Origin: Clostridia bacterium
GTDB lineage: Bacteria; Bacillota; Clostridia; Oscillospirales; Acutalibacteraceae
Direction of reading: 5' to 3'
DNA length: 54,258 nt
Assembly (NCBI GenBank): GCA_017410195.1
Contig: JAFQRF010000007.1
Location: forward strand, 1-54,258
Shown here: positions 27,239-35,759 of the stretch, piece by piece
Layout: each line of letters opens with the position of its first letter
Position numbering within the stretch: position 1 is the first letter of the stretch
Position numbers and translations under genes: made by a program
Notes under the pieces: model-generated
The model's input: the letters and a program-made list of their open reading frames with translations, nothing else
Databases searched by the model: none
Told to the model about the DNA's origin: nothing

Positions 27239-27475
27239 CAATCCTCAGTCTCGCTTACACTCGACAGCTCCTTTGCCAAAGGAGCTCATTTATCAAATGA
27301 AATCAACAGCAACAGCAGCCTCCTTGGAGAAGGGCGAAGCAGCGAAACGCCGCCGGTGGCGGATGAAGTGAGCTGCTGAGGTGAAGAAACAAGGAGCAAT
27401 GCCGACGCTCCAAGGATGGCAGTGCGACTGTGTTTCTGAGGGCGTTACCACGGCTTCAGCCGTGACGGAGAATTG
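27239..27475 (-). repeat. MITE-like element, inverted copy of the 37.9 kb element
   Basis: A 237-bp element with ends CAATCCTCAGTC and GACGGAGAATTG, forming terminal inverted repeats. By eye, most of its right half is nearly identical to the reverse complement of 37850-38076. It has no coding capacity. A small GCGATTC/GAATCGC hairpin (27205-27220) precedes it. Confidence 0.82.
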
Positions 27476-27595
27476 ATAATATGTAAGGAAAAACGGAACG
27501 GATATTATCTGCCCGTCAAAATAACCTGTTATTTAAAATTTCGCCCCCTAACCGCTGTTTCACGCTTTAAATCAACGAACAGGAGGTTGAATTCA

Positions 27596-28261
27596 ATGAG
27601 GCATAAAAAATTTTTTATTGCAACAATCTGTTTGCTTGCTGTAATTATTGCTGCTTTTGCAAGCGGTGTTATTGTCACCGACCGTTCCGCCGTCTATTCT
27701 GCCGAAGGATTGAACTGGAACGGCACATTCTATAAACCCTGCTCGGGTTTTTACGAAGAAGGCAAAACAATCGCAAAAACATCCGACGGAAATTGGAATA
27801 TCAACGAAGTCAAAGGTGACACGGAACACAATTTTGTTGTTGTTCGCTCAGGACTTGACGATTCTCTTCTGGTTCGTGAAGATTACAAAATTCCCGAAAG
27901 CGGAATTACCAATACGGTTTATCTCGGAACAATAAAGATTTCGGATCGGGAAAAGTGCAAAATTATCTCCGACATCTTTCTGAATGACAGCGAAACTTTT
28001 TCCGTTTCTGCTACCCATGAAGATGTCAATAATTGGCAGTCTGTATCAATCGGCTTTGACGGTTGCCCCGTTGCTGTTTTCAGAGGATACATCGGTTTTG
28101 CTGACGGAAACTACTTTTTCACCGTTGACCTCACCGATATGAAAGAGAAAGACGACGGAAGCGGCGAACCGTTTACCGTTCTGTGCAAATCCGTAGATAA
28201 AAGCTGTTATGCGATGCTCAATGAATATTTTGCATATTATTTTTCCTATTTAGCATCATAA
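27596..28261 (+). CDS. Membrane-anchored secreted protein, function unknown
   Basis: A 221-residue protein with one N-terminal helix (about 7-27: FFIATICLLAVIIAAFASGVIV), then a polar extracytoplasmic part with many charged residues and several cysteines. ATG 27596 is preceded by AGGAGG (27581-27586), which fixes the start; the longer frame from 27473 runs into repeat sequence. I do not recognise a domain. It interrupts the common mnmE-mnmG order and may be an inserted gene. Confidence 0.72.
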   Translation: MRHKKFFIATICLLAVIIAAFASGVIVTDRSAVYSAEGLNWNGTFYKPCSGFYEEGKTIAKTSDGNWNINEVKGDTEHNFVVVRSGLDDSLLVREDYKIPESGITNTVYLGTIKISDREKCKIISDIFLNDSETFSVSATHEDVNNWQSVSIGFDGCPVAVFRGYIGFADGNYFFTVDLTDMKEKDDGSGEPFTVLCKSVDKSCYAMLNEYFAYYFSYLAS

Positions 28262-28408
28262 TGGCTGTTTTTAATTCTTATTCAGCATCAAAACAGTGAT
28301 TTTCGATTACAGCCGATTGTGTGAATCGAAACGAGCTGAGCATCGTTTCAAAAATTTCTATTGGCTGTAAACGAGAGGTTTTTTCATACTATAAATTGGA
28401 GTTTTTCT
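28262..28408 (+). promoter_or_regulatory. Structured leader upstream of mnmG
   Basis: The gap contains CTGTTTT/AAAACAG (28265-28271, 28290-28296), TTTCGATT/AATCGAAA (28301-28308, 28324-28331), GAAACGA/TCGTTTC (28328-28334, 28343-28349) and TTACAGCC/GGCTGTAA (28307-28314, 28363-28370). The second and third stems share bases and exclude each other. It may be an attenuator or just terminator plus spacing. Confidence 0.45.
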
Positions 28409-30283
28409 ATGGAGTACATTTCTGAAAATTTTGATATTGCGGTTATCGGTGCAGGTCACGCAGGAATTGAAGCGGGTCTTGCTGCCGCACGTCTCGGATG
28501 CAAAACCGCCGTTTTCACTATCAATCTCGACTGGGTGGGCAACATGCCGTGCAACCCGTCAATCGGCGGCACATCGAAGGGTCACCTTGTGCGTGAGATT
28601 GACGCGCTCGGCGGCGAGATGGGTATTGCCGCTGACCGCAACACTCTGCAAAACAGAATGCTCAATCTCGGCAAAGGCCCTGCCGTACACAGTCTGCGTG
28701 CGCAGATTGACCGCCGAGGCTACTGCGACTATATGAAATATGTACTCGAAAAGCAGGAAAATCTCTATCTCCGTCAGGCTGAAATCATCGATATCCGCCG
28801 TGACGGCAACGAATGGATTCTCAAAACCCGTCTTGAAGCGCTCCACAGAGTAAAAGCAGTTATTATCGCAACGGGTACCTTCCTTGCAGGCAAAATTTTT
28901 ATCGGTGATATTTCCTATGAAAGCGGACCCGACGGAATGTTCCCGTCAGTTGAGCTTGCGGAATCGCTTAAAAAACTCGGTGTGATGACCCGCCGTTTCA
29001 AAACGGGTACTCCGCCGAGAATCAACCGCAGAAGCGTTGACCTTGAAAGCCTTGAGCCGCAGTACGGCGATGAAAAAATCACCCATTTTTCCTATGTTAC
29101 CGACTTTGAGGTTCGCAACACCGAGCCTTGCTACATCACATACACGGGCGAAGAAACCAAGAAAATCATTCTTGACAATCTTCACCGTTCACCCCTCTAT
29201 TCGGGCAAAATTGACGGTGTCGGACCCCGTTACTGCCCCAGCATCGAGGATAAAATTGTGCGTTTCTCCGAAAAAGAACGCCACCAGATATTCGTTGAGC
29301 CGTGCGGCGCAAACACGGATGAAATGTATCTTCAAGGACTTTCATCATCACTTCCCGAGGATGTTCAGCTCAAAATTGTCAGAAGCATCCCCGGACTCGA
29401 GAATGCTGAATTCCTCCGCACCGCATATGCGATTGAATATGACTGCGTTGACCCGCTTTCACTTCGCCAGACCCTTGAATTCAAGGATTTTGAAGGTCTT
29501 TACGGCGCAGGACAGTTCAACGGCTCGAGCGGTTATGAAGAAGCCGCCGCCCAGGGACTTGTTGCGGGAATGAACGCCGCCCTTAAAATTCAGGGTAAAG
29601 AACCCGTAATTCTTGACCGCACAACCTCTTATATCGGCACTCTTATTGACGACCTTGTGACCAAAGGCTGCTCCGACCCGTACAGAATGATGACATCACG
29701 CTCCGAATACAGACTCATTCTCCGCCAGGATAATGCCGACCGAAGGCTCACCGAAATAGGCTACAAGGCAGGTCTTATCAGCGAGGAAAGATATCAAAAC
29801 TTCCTTAAAAAGCTTGAACTTATCGCAAAAGAGCGTGAAAGAATAGAAAATCTCTCCATTCCCAAGACCGACGAGATTGATGCAATGCTTGTTTCACGTG
29901 GAACATCGGCACTCGAAAAGGGTCTTAAGATGATTGAGCTTCTGCGCAGACCCCAGGTAAATTATGAAGCGCTCACTCCCTTTGACAAAACCCGACCCGA
30001 CCTGCCCGACGATGTTTTTGAGCAGGTTGAGATTGACATAAAATATGAGGGATATCTCAAACGTCAGCAGATGCAGATTAACGATTTGCGCCGCCTTGAG
30101 GTAAAACGTCTGCCGAATGACCTTAATTATAAGGATATAACGGGTCTGAGACTTGAAGCGATTGAAAAGCTCGGTAAAATCCGACCCGAAACAGTCGGTC
30201 AGGCTTCGAGAATTTCAGGCGTTTCCCCTGCCGATATCTCGGTTTTACTTATCTATCTTGAGAGGAATAATATAAATGTATAA
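28409..30283 (+). CDS. mnmG: tRNA uridine-5-carboxymethylaminomethyl modification enzyme MnmG
   Basis: A 624-residue FAD-dependent partner of MnmE. It has [10 protein letters not shown] (14-23), [19 protein letters not shown], the catalytic-Cys region [14 protein letters not shown], and the tRNA-binding C-terminal domain. ATG 28409 is preceded by TTGGAG; a longer frame from 28361 has no site. It overlaps rsmG by eight bases. A perfect parS-like palindrome lies inside its 3' half. Confidence 0.95.
   Translation: MEYISENFDIAVIGAGHAGIEAGLAAARLGCKTAVFTINLDWVGNMPCNPSIGGTSKGHLVREIDALGGEMGIAADRNTLQNRMLNLGKGPAVHSLRAQIDRRGYCDYMKYVLEKQENLYLRQAEIIDIRRDGNEWILKTRLEALHRVKAVIIATGTFLAGKIFIGDISYESGPDGMFPSVELAESLKKLGVMTRRFKTGTPPRINRRSVDLESLEPQYGDEKITHFSYVTDFEVRNTEPCYITYTGEETKKIILDNLHRSPLYSGKIDGVGPRYCPSIEDKIVRFSEKERHQIFVEPCGANTDEMYLQGLSSSLPEDVQLKIVRSIPGLENAEFLRTAYAIEYDCVDPLSLRQTLEFKDFEGLYGAGQFNGSSGYEEAAAQGLVAGMNAALKIQGKEPVILDRTTSYIGTLIDDLVTKGCSDPYRMMTSRSEYRLILRQDNADRRLTEIGYKAGLISEERYQNFLKKLELIAKERERIENLSIPKTDEIDAMLVSRGTSALEKGLKMIELLRRPQVNYEALTPFDKTRPDLPDDVFEQVEIDIKYEGYLKRQQMQINDLRRLEVKRLPNDLNYKDITGLRLEAIEKLGKIRPETVGQASRISGVSPADISVLLIYLERNNINV
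29890..29905. other. parS: parS-like centromere site inside mnmG
   Basis: TGTTTCACGTGGAACA differs from the B. subtilis-type consensus TGTTTCACGTGAAACA by one base. It is a likely ParB loading site in the coding region, about 3.2 kb upstream of parB. Confidence 0.85.
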
Positions 30284-30986
30284 CACCTCACTCCTGCTTT
30301 CTGATGCCGAAAAGCTCGGTATTTCAATAAATGACGAGCAGATAAAGCTCTTTGAGAAGCTTTCAGACCTGCTCGTTGAGCAAAATAAAACAATGAACTT
30401 AACTGCCATAACCGACCCCGACGGTATCGCCGTCAAGCATTTTGCGGACAGCATCTCCGTGCTTTCGGCTATTGATATTCCGCAAGGTGCAAGAGTTACG
30501 GATATCGGCACGGGCGCGGGTTTCCCCGGCATTCCCCTTCTCATTATGCGACCTGATATCGATCTGACTATGATTGACAGTACGGCAAAAAAGCTGAAAT
30601 ATGTTCAGTCAACGGTTGATTCGCTCGGTCTTATCGCAACAACGCTCCATACAAGAGCCGAAGAAGCGGGTCAGAGCAAGGAATACCGTGAAAAATCAGA
30701 TATAGTCTGCTCACGTGCGGTTGCGGCACTCAATGTTCTTTGCGAATACTGCCTGCCGTTTGTCAGAGTCGGCGGACTGTTCATAGCAATGAAGGCAGCC
30801 AAAGCGCAGGAAGAAATCGCCGATGCAAAAGCGGCAATCAAGCTCCTCGGCGGCGAAATTATCGATGAAAAGTCGTTCACCCTCTCCGACGGCGGCGAAA
30901 GAACACTTGTTATCATCAAAAAGATATCGCATATTCCGCCCAAATACCCCAGACCCTCCGCACAGATTGCTAAAAAACCTCTTTAA
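30276..30986 (+). CDS. rsmG: 16S rRNA (guanine-527-N7)-methyltransferase RsmG
   Basis: A 236-residue SAM-dependent methyltransferase that methylates G527 of 16S rRNA. Motif I is [16 protein letters not shown], and [27 protein letters not shown] precedes it. It overlaps the end of mnmG. It ends before a 107-base gap with the noc promoter. Confidence 0.95.
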   Translation: MYNTSLLLSDAEKLGISINDEQIKLFEKLSDLLVEQNKTMNLTAITDPDGIAVKHFADSISVLSAIDIPQGARVTDIGTGAGFPGIPLLIMRPDIDLTMIDSTAKKLKYVQSTVDSLGLIATTLHTRAEEAGQSKEYREKSDIVCSRAVAALNVLCEYCLPFVRVGGLFIAMKAAKAQEEIADAKAAIKLLGGEIIDEKSFTLSDGGERTLVIIKKISHIPPKYPRPSAQIAKKPL

Positions 30987-31035
30987 ATTTAATATGAATT
31001 GCAGATTTGCGCCGCTTTTTGGCGATTGAATTTGC

Positions 31036-31064
31036 TGGACAATCCCCTCTTTCGGTGTTAGAAT
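31036..31064 (+). promoter_or_regulatory. Promoter of noc
   Basis: TGGACA (31036-31041) and TAGAAT (31059-31064) are separated by 17 bases, so noc has its own start point apart from mnmG-rsmG. Confidence 0.6.
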
Positions 31065-31093
31065 TAACTCAACGAACGGAGGGGATTTGATTT

Positions 31094-31924
31094 TTGAAGA
31101 ACGGAAAATACAAAATCGGCGGACAGATAATTCTTGTGCCGCAGGAAGAAATTTATCCGAATCCCAATCAGCCGAGAAAACGGTTTGATTTTGATGAGCT
31201 TGAAGGTCTTGCCCAAAGCATCAGACAGAACGGCATCATTCAGCCGATTGCAGTGAGAATCAACGGTAAGGGCGAATATGAACTCATTTCGGGTGAACGC
31301 CGCCTGAGAGCATCACGGCTTGTCGGCATAACGCAGATTCCGTGCATCATCATGGATGCTACCGATGAAAAATCCGCACTCTTTGCTCTTCTTGAAAACA
31401 TACAGCGCAGCGACCTCGGATTCTTTGAGGAAGCGCAGGCGATTGAAAAACTTATAATCGATTACGGAATGAGCCGCGATGAGGTCTGCAAAAAGCTCGG
31501 CAAAGCTCCCCCGACAGTTTCAAACAAGCTTCGCCTGCTCCGTCTGCCCGAAGAAATCAGACTTAAAATAATTCAGGAAGACCTGACAGAACGACACGCA
31601 AGAGCGCTTTTGAAATTAACTTCAATCAGTCAGATGGAGCGTGCAATGTCCATCATTGCGGAGAAAAGACTGAACGTCGCCGAATCAGAAAGACTGATTG
31701 CTCAGATAATGACCAATGACAGCCGCCGCAGACAGCCGCCCGTAAAGCTTTTCAAGGATGTAAGAATTTTTGTAAACACCCTTAACCATGCGGTTGATAC
31801 CATGCGAAAGGCAGGAATAGAAGCGGACTCGGCAAAAAGCGAAACCGACGAATATATCGAATATATTGTTCGTATTCCAAAAACGGGCAATTGCGTTATC
31901 AAGGCAAAACGCACGTCGGCATAA
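31094..31924 (+). CDS. noc: ParB-family nucleoid occlusion protein Noc
   Basis: A 276-residue ParB-like protein: N-terminal NPNQPRKRFD and GERRLRASRLVGITQIPCI (the ParB clamp fold), and a helix-turn-helix in SRDEVCKKLGKAPPTVSNKLRLLRLP. It lies just upstream of parA-parB and is a paralogue of the ParB below. Noc marks the nucleoid and blocks division over it. It starts at TTG with GGAGGGG nine bases upstream. Calling it Noc rather than ParB rests on this gene order. Confidence 0.85.
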   Translation: MKNGKYKIGGQIILVPQEEIYPNPNQPRKRFDFDELEGLAQSIRQNGIIQPIAVRINGKGEYELISGERRLRASRLVGITQIPCIIMDATDEKSALFALLENIQRSDLGFFEEAQAIEKLIIDYGMSRDEVCKKLGKAPPTVSNKLRLLRLPEEIRLKIIQEDLTERHARALLKLTSISQMERAMSIIAEKRLNVAESERLIAQIMTNDSRRRQPPVKLFKDVRIFVNTLNHAVDTMRKAGIEADSAKSETDEYIEYIVRIPKTGNCVIKAKRTSA

Positions 31925-31982
31925 CATTGACATCCTCTAACTTACCATATCTTTCTCTTTCACACCCACATCCAAGCGGAAG

Positions 31983-32006
31983 GAGCAGGCTTCGTGCCTG
32001 CTCTTT
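31983..32006 (+). terminator. Weak terminator after noc
   Basis: GAGCAGGC (31983-31990) and GCCTGCTC (31996-32003) form a hairpin followed by TTTCT. It would separate noc from parA. Confidence 0.5.
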
Positions 32007-32028
32007 CTGCTTTGTCTGCTGATAATGA

Positions 32029-32056
32029 CGGCGGGATGTGGGCATCCCGCCCTACA
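32029..32056. repeat. REP-like hairpin (GGCGGGATG type) in the noc-parA gap
   Basis: The same hairpin family as at 12.6, 25.0 and 45.3 kb, with the usual CTACA after it. Confidence 0.8.
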
Positions 32057-32110
32057 ATATCTTTTTATGAAAAATATTATTTTTCAATATTCTTTAAAAT
32101 CTGCGGATAA

Positions 32111-32128
32111 TTGTTCCACGTGGAACAA
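32111..32128. other. parS: parS centromere site upstream of parA
   Basis: TTGTTCCACGTGGAACAA is an 18-base perfect palindrome. Its 16-base core TGTTCCACGTGGAACA matches the ParB/Spo0J parS consensus apart from the symmetric C/G change. It lies about 200 bases before parA, as expected for a ParB loading site. Confidence 0.92.
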
Positions 32129-32144
32129 TATTACAAAATTACAT

Positions 32145-32219
32145 CGTAGGGACAGTTCTCCGTGTCTGTCCGTGTGTGCTTTGAGTTGTTTCGGGACGAT
32201 ACAGAGGTCGTCCCCTACG
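32145..32219. repeat. REP-like hairpins in the parA leader
   Basis: A degenerate GTAGGGACAG/CTGTCC hairpin (32145-32171) and GGGACGAT/GTCGTCCC (32193-32219). The gap 31925-32320 holds these, parS, the preceding hairpins and a TATAAT (32281-32286) near parA, and no gene. Confidence 0.7.
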
Positions 32220-32320
32220 TTTTTTATTATATGTGGAGTAATAATATTATTTTTTTCTTTTCTTTTTATAAAATCTATGATATAATAAGATTTAATGTAA
32301 TTAATATAGGAGAGATTAAT

Positions 32321-33094
32321 TTGGGAAAGACAATTGCAATTGTTAACCAAAAAGGCGGAGTCGGAAAAACAACCTCTGCCGTTAACCTTACAGCCGCACT
32401 TGGCAGCAAAGGATATAAAATTCTGCTTGTTGACATTGACCCTCAGGGAAACTCGACCAGCGGACTCGGAATAAACAAAAGAGGGCTTAAGATTTCATCA
32501 TATAATGTTCTTATCGGTGATTCCCCTGCTGAAAGTGCAATAGTTGAAACTCCGTATGCCAACGTTTTTGTTTTACCGTCAAGCATGGACCTCGCCGGCG
32601 CAGAGCTTGAGCTTGTTGATATTCAGAAAAGAGAATCAAAGCTTAAAAATGCTCTTGCACTCATTAAAGATGATTTTGATTTTATTTTTCTTGACTGTCC
32701 GCCGTCGCTCGGTCTCATTACTCTCAACGGACTTTGCGCCGCAGATACTCTGATTGTTCCCATTCAGTGTGAATTCTTTGCTCTTGAAGGACTTTCACAG
32801 CTTATCGCAACAGTCAGAAACGTAAAAAGACTTTATAATCCCTACATAGAAATCGAAGGCGTGCTTCTGACGATGTATAACGGTCAGCTCAACCTTACTC
32901 AGCAGGTTGTTGAGGAAGTAAAAAGATGCTTCCCGAAAAAGGTTTATTCAACCGTTATTCCGAGAAATGTCAGGCTTTCCGAAGCACCCAGCTACGGTCA
33001 GCCGGTTATGTATTACGATAAATCCTCCAAGGGCGCTCACGCTTACAGCGACCTTGCAGATGAATTTTTAAGATTGAACGGAAAGGAGAAATAA
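32321..33094 (+). CDS. parA: Chromosome-partitioning ATPase ParA (Soj)
   Basis: A 257-residue ATPase with NQKGGVGKTTSAVNL, LVDIDPQGNSTSGLG and DFIFLDCPPSLGLITLNGL. ParA dimers bind DNA and work with ParB-parS to organise and separate chromosome origins. The start is TTG 32321, behind AGGAG (32308-32312). A longer frame upstream runs through repeats and is not credible. parB follows one base after its stop. Confidence 0.95.
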   Translation: MGKTIAIVNQKGGVGKTTSAVNLTAALGSKGYKILLVDIDPQGNSTSGLGINKRGLKISSYNVLIGDSPAESAIVETPYANVFVLPSSMDLAGAELELVDIQKRESKLKNALALIKDDFDFIFLDCPPSLGLITLNGLCAADTLIVPIQCEFFALEGLSQLIATVRNVKRLYNPYIEIEGVLLTMYNGQLNLTQQVVEEVKRCFPKKVYSTVIPRNVRLSEAPSYGQPVMYYDKSSKGAHAYSDLADEFLRLNGKEK

Positions 33095-33095
33095 T

Positions 33096-33962
33096 ATGGC
33101 GCCTAAAAAAAGCGGTCTCGGCAGAGGACTCGGCTCTCTGCTTGCAGATAATTCTTTAGAAGAAACAAGCGGAGCTCAATCCGTAAAGCTGAATCTTATG
33201 GATATTGAGCCAAATAAAGACCAGGCAAGAAAGATTTTTGACGATGCGTCTCTTTCTGAGCTTGCAGATTCAATTGCCAAGCACGGCGTTTTGCAGCCGC
33301 TTCTTGTCCGCCCGATGATTGGCGGCGGATATCAGCTCGTTGCAGGTGAAAGACGTTGGAGAGCAAGCCGCATTGCAGGGCTGACACAAGTTCCCGTAGT
33401 TATAAAAGAACTCAGCGATACAGAAGCTGCCGTTATTTCCTTAATAGAAAATTTACAGCGTGAAGACCTCAACCCTGTTGAAGAAGCTCTCGGCTATGCA
33501 AGCCTTATCAGAGACTTTAATCTTACTCAGGAGGAAGCTGCGGAAAAGGTCGGCAAATCAAGACCTGCAGTTGCAAACGCGCTCCGTCTGCTCAAGCTAC
33601 CCGAAGCGGTGCTTGACATGATTCGCGAAAACAAGCTTTCCGCAGGTCACGCAAAGACTCTCGTTGCCTTAGATGATGAAAAGCTCATAATCTCAACGGC
33701 AGAATTCATTGTTGAAAAAGGTCTTTCAGTCAGAGGAACAGAAAAGCTCGTCAAATCCCTGACTGCAGAAAAGAAAGAGCCGAAAAAAGCTCCTTCCCGT
33801 CACACCTTCTTTGATGAGGTTGAGCTTTCGTTGAATAATTCTCTCGGCAGAAAAGCAAAGGTAATCACCAAAAACGGAAAAGAAAGCGGTACTCTTGAAA
33901 TCGCTTTTTATGATAAAGACGACCTTGCAAGAATTGCAAAAATACTTGAAGCATTGGAATGA
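33096..33962 (+). CDS. parB: Chromosome-partitioning protein ParB (Spo0J)
   Basis: A 288-residue CTPase/DNA-binding protein: LNLMDIEPNKDQARKIFDD, VAGERRWRASRIAGLTQVPV (clamp motifs), NLQREDLNPVEEA and a helix-turn-helix TQEEAAEKVGKSRPAVANALRLL. It loads at parS and spreads. The C-terminal dimer region is lysine-rich. Two parS sites lie close upstream, at 29.9 and 32.1 kb. Confidence 0.95.
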   Translation: MAPKKSGLGRGLGSLLADNSLEETSGAQSVKLNLMDIEPNKDQARKIFDDASLSELADSIAKHGVLQPLLVRPMIGGGYQLVAGERRWRASRIAGLTQVPVVIKELSDTEAAVISLIENLQREDLNPVEEALGYASLIRDFNLTQEEAAEKVGKSRPAVANALRLLKLPEAVLDMIRENKLSAGHAKTLVALDDEKLIISTAEFIVEKGLSVRGTEKLVKSLTAEKKEPKKAPSRHTFFDEVELSLNNSLGRKAKVITKNGKESGTLEIAFYDKDDLARIAKILEALE

Positions 33963-33972
33963 GGTATAAAAG

Positions 33973-34923
33973 ATGAAAGATTATAAGCACGCACTCCTCG
34001 TTATGGATAAACAGGATTATCCCGCAGACGCAAGAGAAGTTATCATCAGAACGAACGAAAAAATCCTTGCAGATGAAAAAGCAAACAAGATTTATGACTA
34101 CATGTATCGCATGTACTGGGTAAAGAAGAAGAATTTCGACTGCTTCCGTGACAAAGCAAAAGAGCTTGCCGAATTAATCGGCGAAAACGTTTATACCGTT
34201 TATCTTGTTCTTCTTATCAACTGCACAAAGCCGCTCAAAGCCGCTTATAAGAAAGCAGGCATCAGCGAGGATGTTTATTGGAATACAATCATCGACCTCA
34301 AGGTCAAGATGCTCGAATGCAAAGAGAATTTTGACGTTTACGGCACCTTCGTTGAAGGCTGGTTCAGAGCATTCTATACTCTCGAACGCTTCGGTCTCGG
34401 CAGACTCCAGTTTGAACTTTCCGACTTTGGCGAAGAATTCTACGACGATAACGGAGTTTTCATCAAGGACAGCGAATTCTGCCTCGGTCTCCACATCCCC
34501 TCTCATCTCGGACCTCTCACCTATGAGGCAAGAATGGATTCCTACAAAAAGGCGTTTGAGATGTTCAAGGACAGATTCGGCGGAAAGTATATCGTCATCT
34601 GCTGCAACTCATGGCTTCTTTACCCCGACAATCTCAACATTCTCCCCGAAAATTCAAATGCAGCAGATTTCATTCTTGACTTTGAGCCGCTCGATATCAG
34701 ACGTACATATGATTTCGGCGATTGCTGGAGAATCTTCGGTCAGGGCAAAAGCTGCCTCAGACCTGCAGAGCTTCAGAGAGATACAACCATGCAGAGAGCT
34801 TTTGCCGAGTGGTTTGACCAAGGCAAAAAAGCAGGCTCAGCATACTCAATGGTAATCTTCGACGGCGAAAAAATTGTTACCAGAAGAACAAGAGAAGAAT
34901 TCAGAGAACAATACGGATATTAA
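33973..34923 (+). CDS. Acyltransferase-like protein (NAT_N/GNAT_C type)
   Basis: A 316-residue protein without membrane segments. The C-terminal half (LGLHIPSHLGPLTYEARMDSY... YIVICCNSWLLYPD...) resembles the GNAT-like C-terminal domain that pairs with a divergent N-terminal domain in clostridial acyltransferase-like proteins. The first half has no motif I recognise. It begins 10 bases after parB behind GAGGT, so it may be co-transcribed with parA-parB. Function is not established. Confidence 0.68.
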   Translation: MKDYKHALLVMDKQDYPADAREVIIRTNEKILADEKANKIYDYMYRMYWVKKKNFDCFRDKAKELAELIGENVYTVYLVLLINCTKPLKAAYKKAGISEDVYWNTIIDLKVKMLECKENFDVYGTFVEGWFRAFYTLERFGLGRLQFELSDFGEEFYDDNGVFIKDSEFCLGLHIPSHLGPLTYEARMDSYKKAFEMFKDRFGGKYIVICCNSWLLYPDNLNILPENSNAADFILDFEPLDIRRTYDFGDCWRIFGQGKSCLRPAELQRDTTMQRAFAEWFDQGKKAGSAYSMVIFDGEKIVTRRTREEFREQYGY

Positions 34924-34927
34924 AAAA

Positions 34928-34950
34928 AGGGTGCTTAGCGGCACCCTGTT
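34928..34950. terminator. Terminator between convergent genes
   Basis: AGGGTGC / GCACCCT with a six-base loop (34928-34947), flanked by A-run and T-rich sequence. It serves the acyltransferase-like gene and possibly hlyIII. Confidence 0.75.
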
Positions 34951-34953
34951 TCT

Positions 34954-35613
34954 CTATTTCAAAACAATATATTCATAAATAACAAGATAATGAGTCAGGC
35001 TTGCGAGAATGCAGAAGACATGAAACACAACATGCATAGTCGGTCTTTTTATTCCCAATCCGCAAAAAGCGGCACCGATAAGATAAAACACGCAGCCGAG
35101 AAGTATTCCGAAAAAAGCTTCGGTATCAATATCTCCCAATAGCGGCAGCGCACAGCCAATCATCAATGCACACGAAATTATGTAAACCGCAACGGTAACT
35201 TTTCTGAGCTTTTCAAAAAAGAAAACCTTTGAAACAAGTCCGAAAACAGCGCAGAACCATGCAAGAAGAAGAACTGCAAGGCTGTGTGGAATGCTTATTT
35301 CATAAAGCGTTACCAATGCGCACGGAGTTGCAGTACCCGCAATCAGAAACGGAATTGCGGAATGGTCTGCAAGCTTTGCAATTCTTTTTGCTTCGCCGTT
35401 TTTCAGCCCGTGATAAACCGCTGAAACTGTGTAAACCGTAATCATCGATATACCGAAAAGAACAGCGGAAATAATTTTTCTTGCACCGTCGGCATTAAAA
35501 ACCATAACCGCAAATCCGATAACCGAAAGAACCGCACCGACTGCGTGAGTCACGCAGTTAAAAAAATCAACTCTTTCCGAATATTCAATCAGCCTGACCT
35601 TCTCCGCAACCAT
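34954..35613 (-). CDS. Hemolysin III / PAQR-family membrane protein
   Basis: A 219-residue seven-helix membrane protein of the HlyIII/PAQR family. Family features are the HGLKNGEAKRIAKLADHSAIPFLIAGTATPCALVTLYE region and the C-terminal HVVFHVFCILASLTHY, whose histidines are the likely zinc ligands. Some relatives are linked to membrane fluidity, and the name reflects haemolysis by one member only. ATG 35613 is set by GGAGG seven bases upstream; a GTG six bases earlier is in frame. Confidence 0.9.
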   Translation of the reverse strand: MVAEKVRLIEYSERVDFFNCVTHAVGAVLSVIGFAVMVFNADGARKIISAVLFGISMITVYTVSAVYHGLKNGEAKRIAKLADHSAIPFLIAGTATPCALVTLYEISIPHSLAVLLLAWFCAVFGLVSKVFFFEKLRKVTVAVYIISCALMIGCALPLLGDIDTEAFFGILLGCVFYLIGAAFCGLGIKRPTMHVVFHVFCILASLTHYLVIYEYIVLK

Positions 35614-35759
35614 CTTCACACCTCCGAAACAGTTTTATCATCTGTAATTAAAGTATAATTAAAATACAGTTAATTTCAAGAGGTAATTTTCGGAACCAAA
35701 GGTTGACATCACATTTTTTCAGGAGTATTCTAAATAAAAAAGGCAAGGAGAATTTTATT

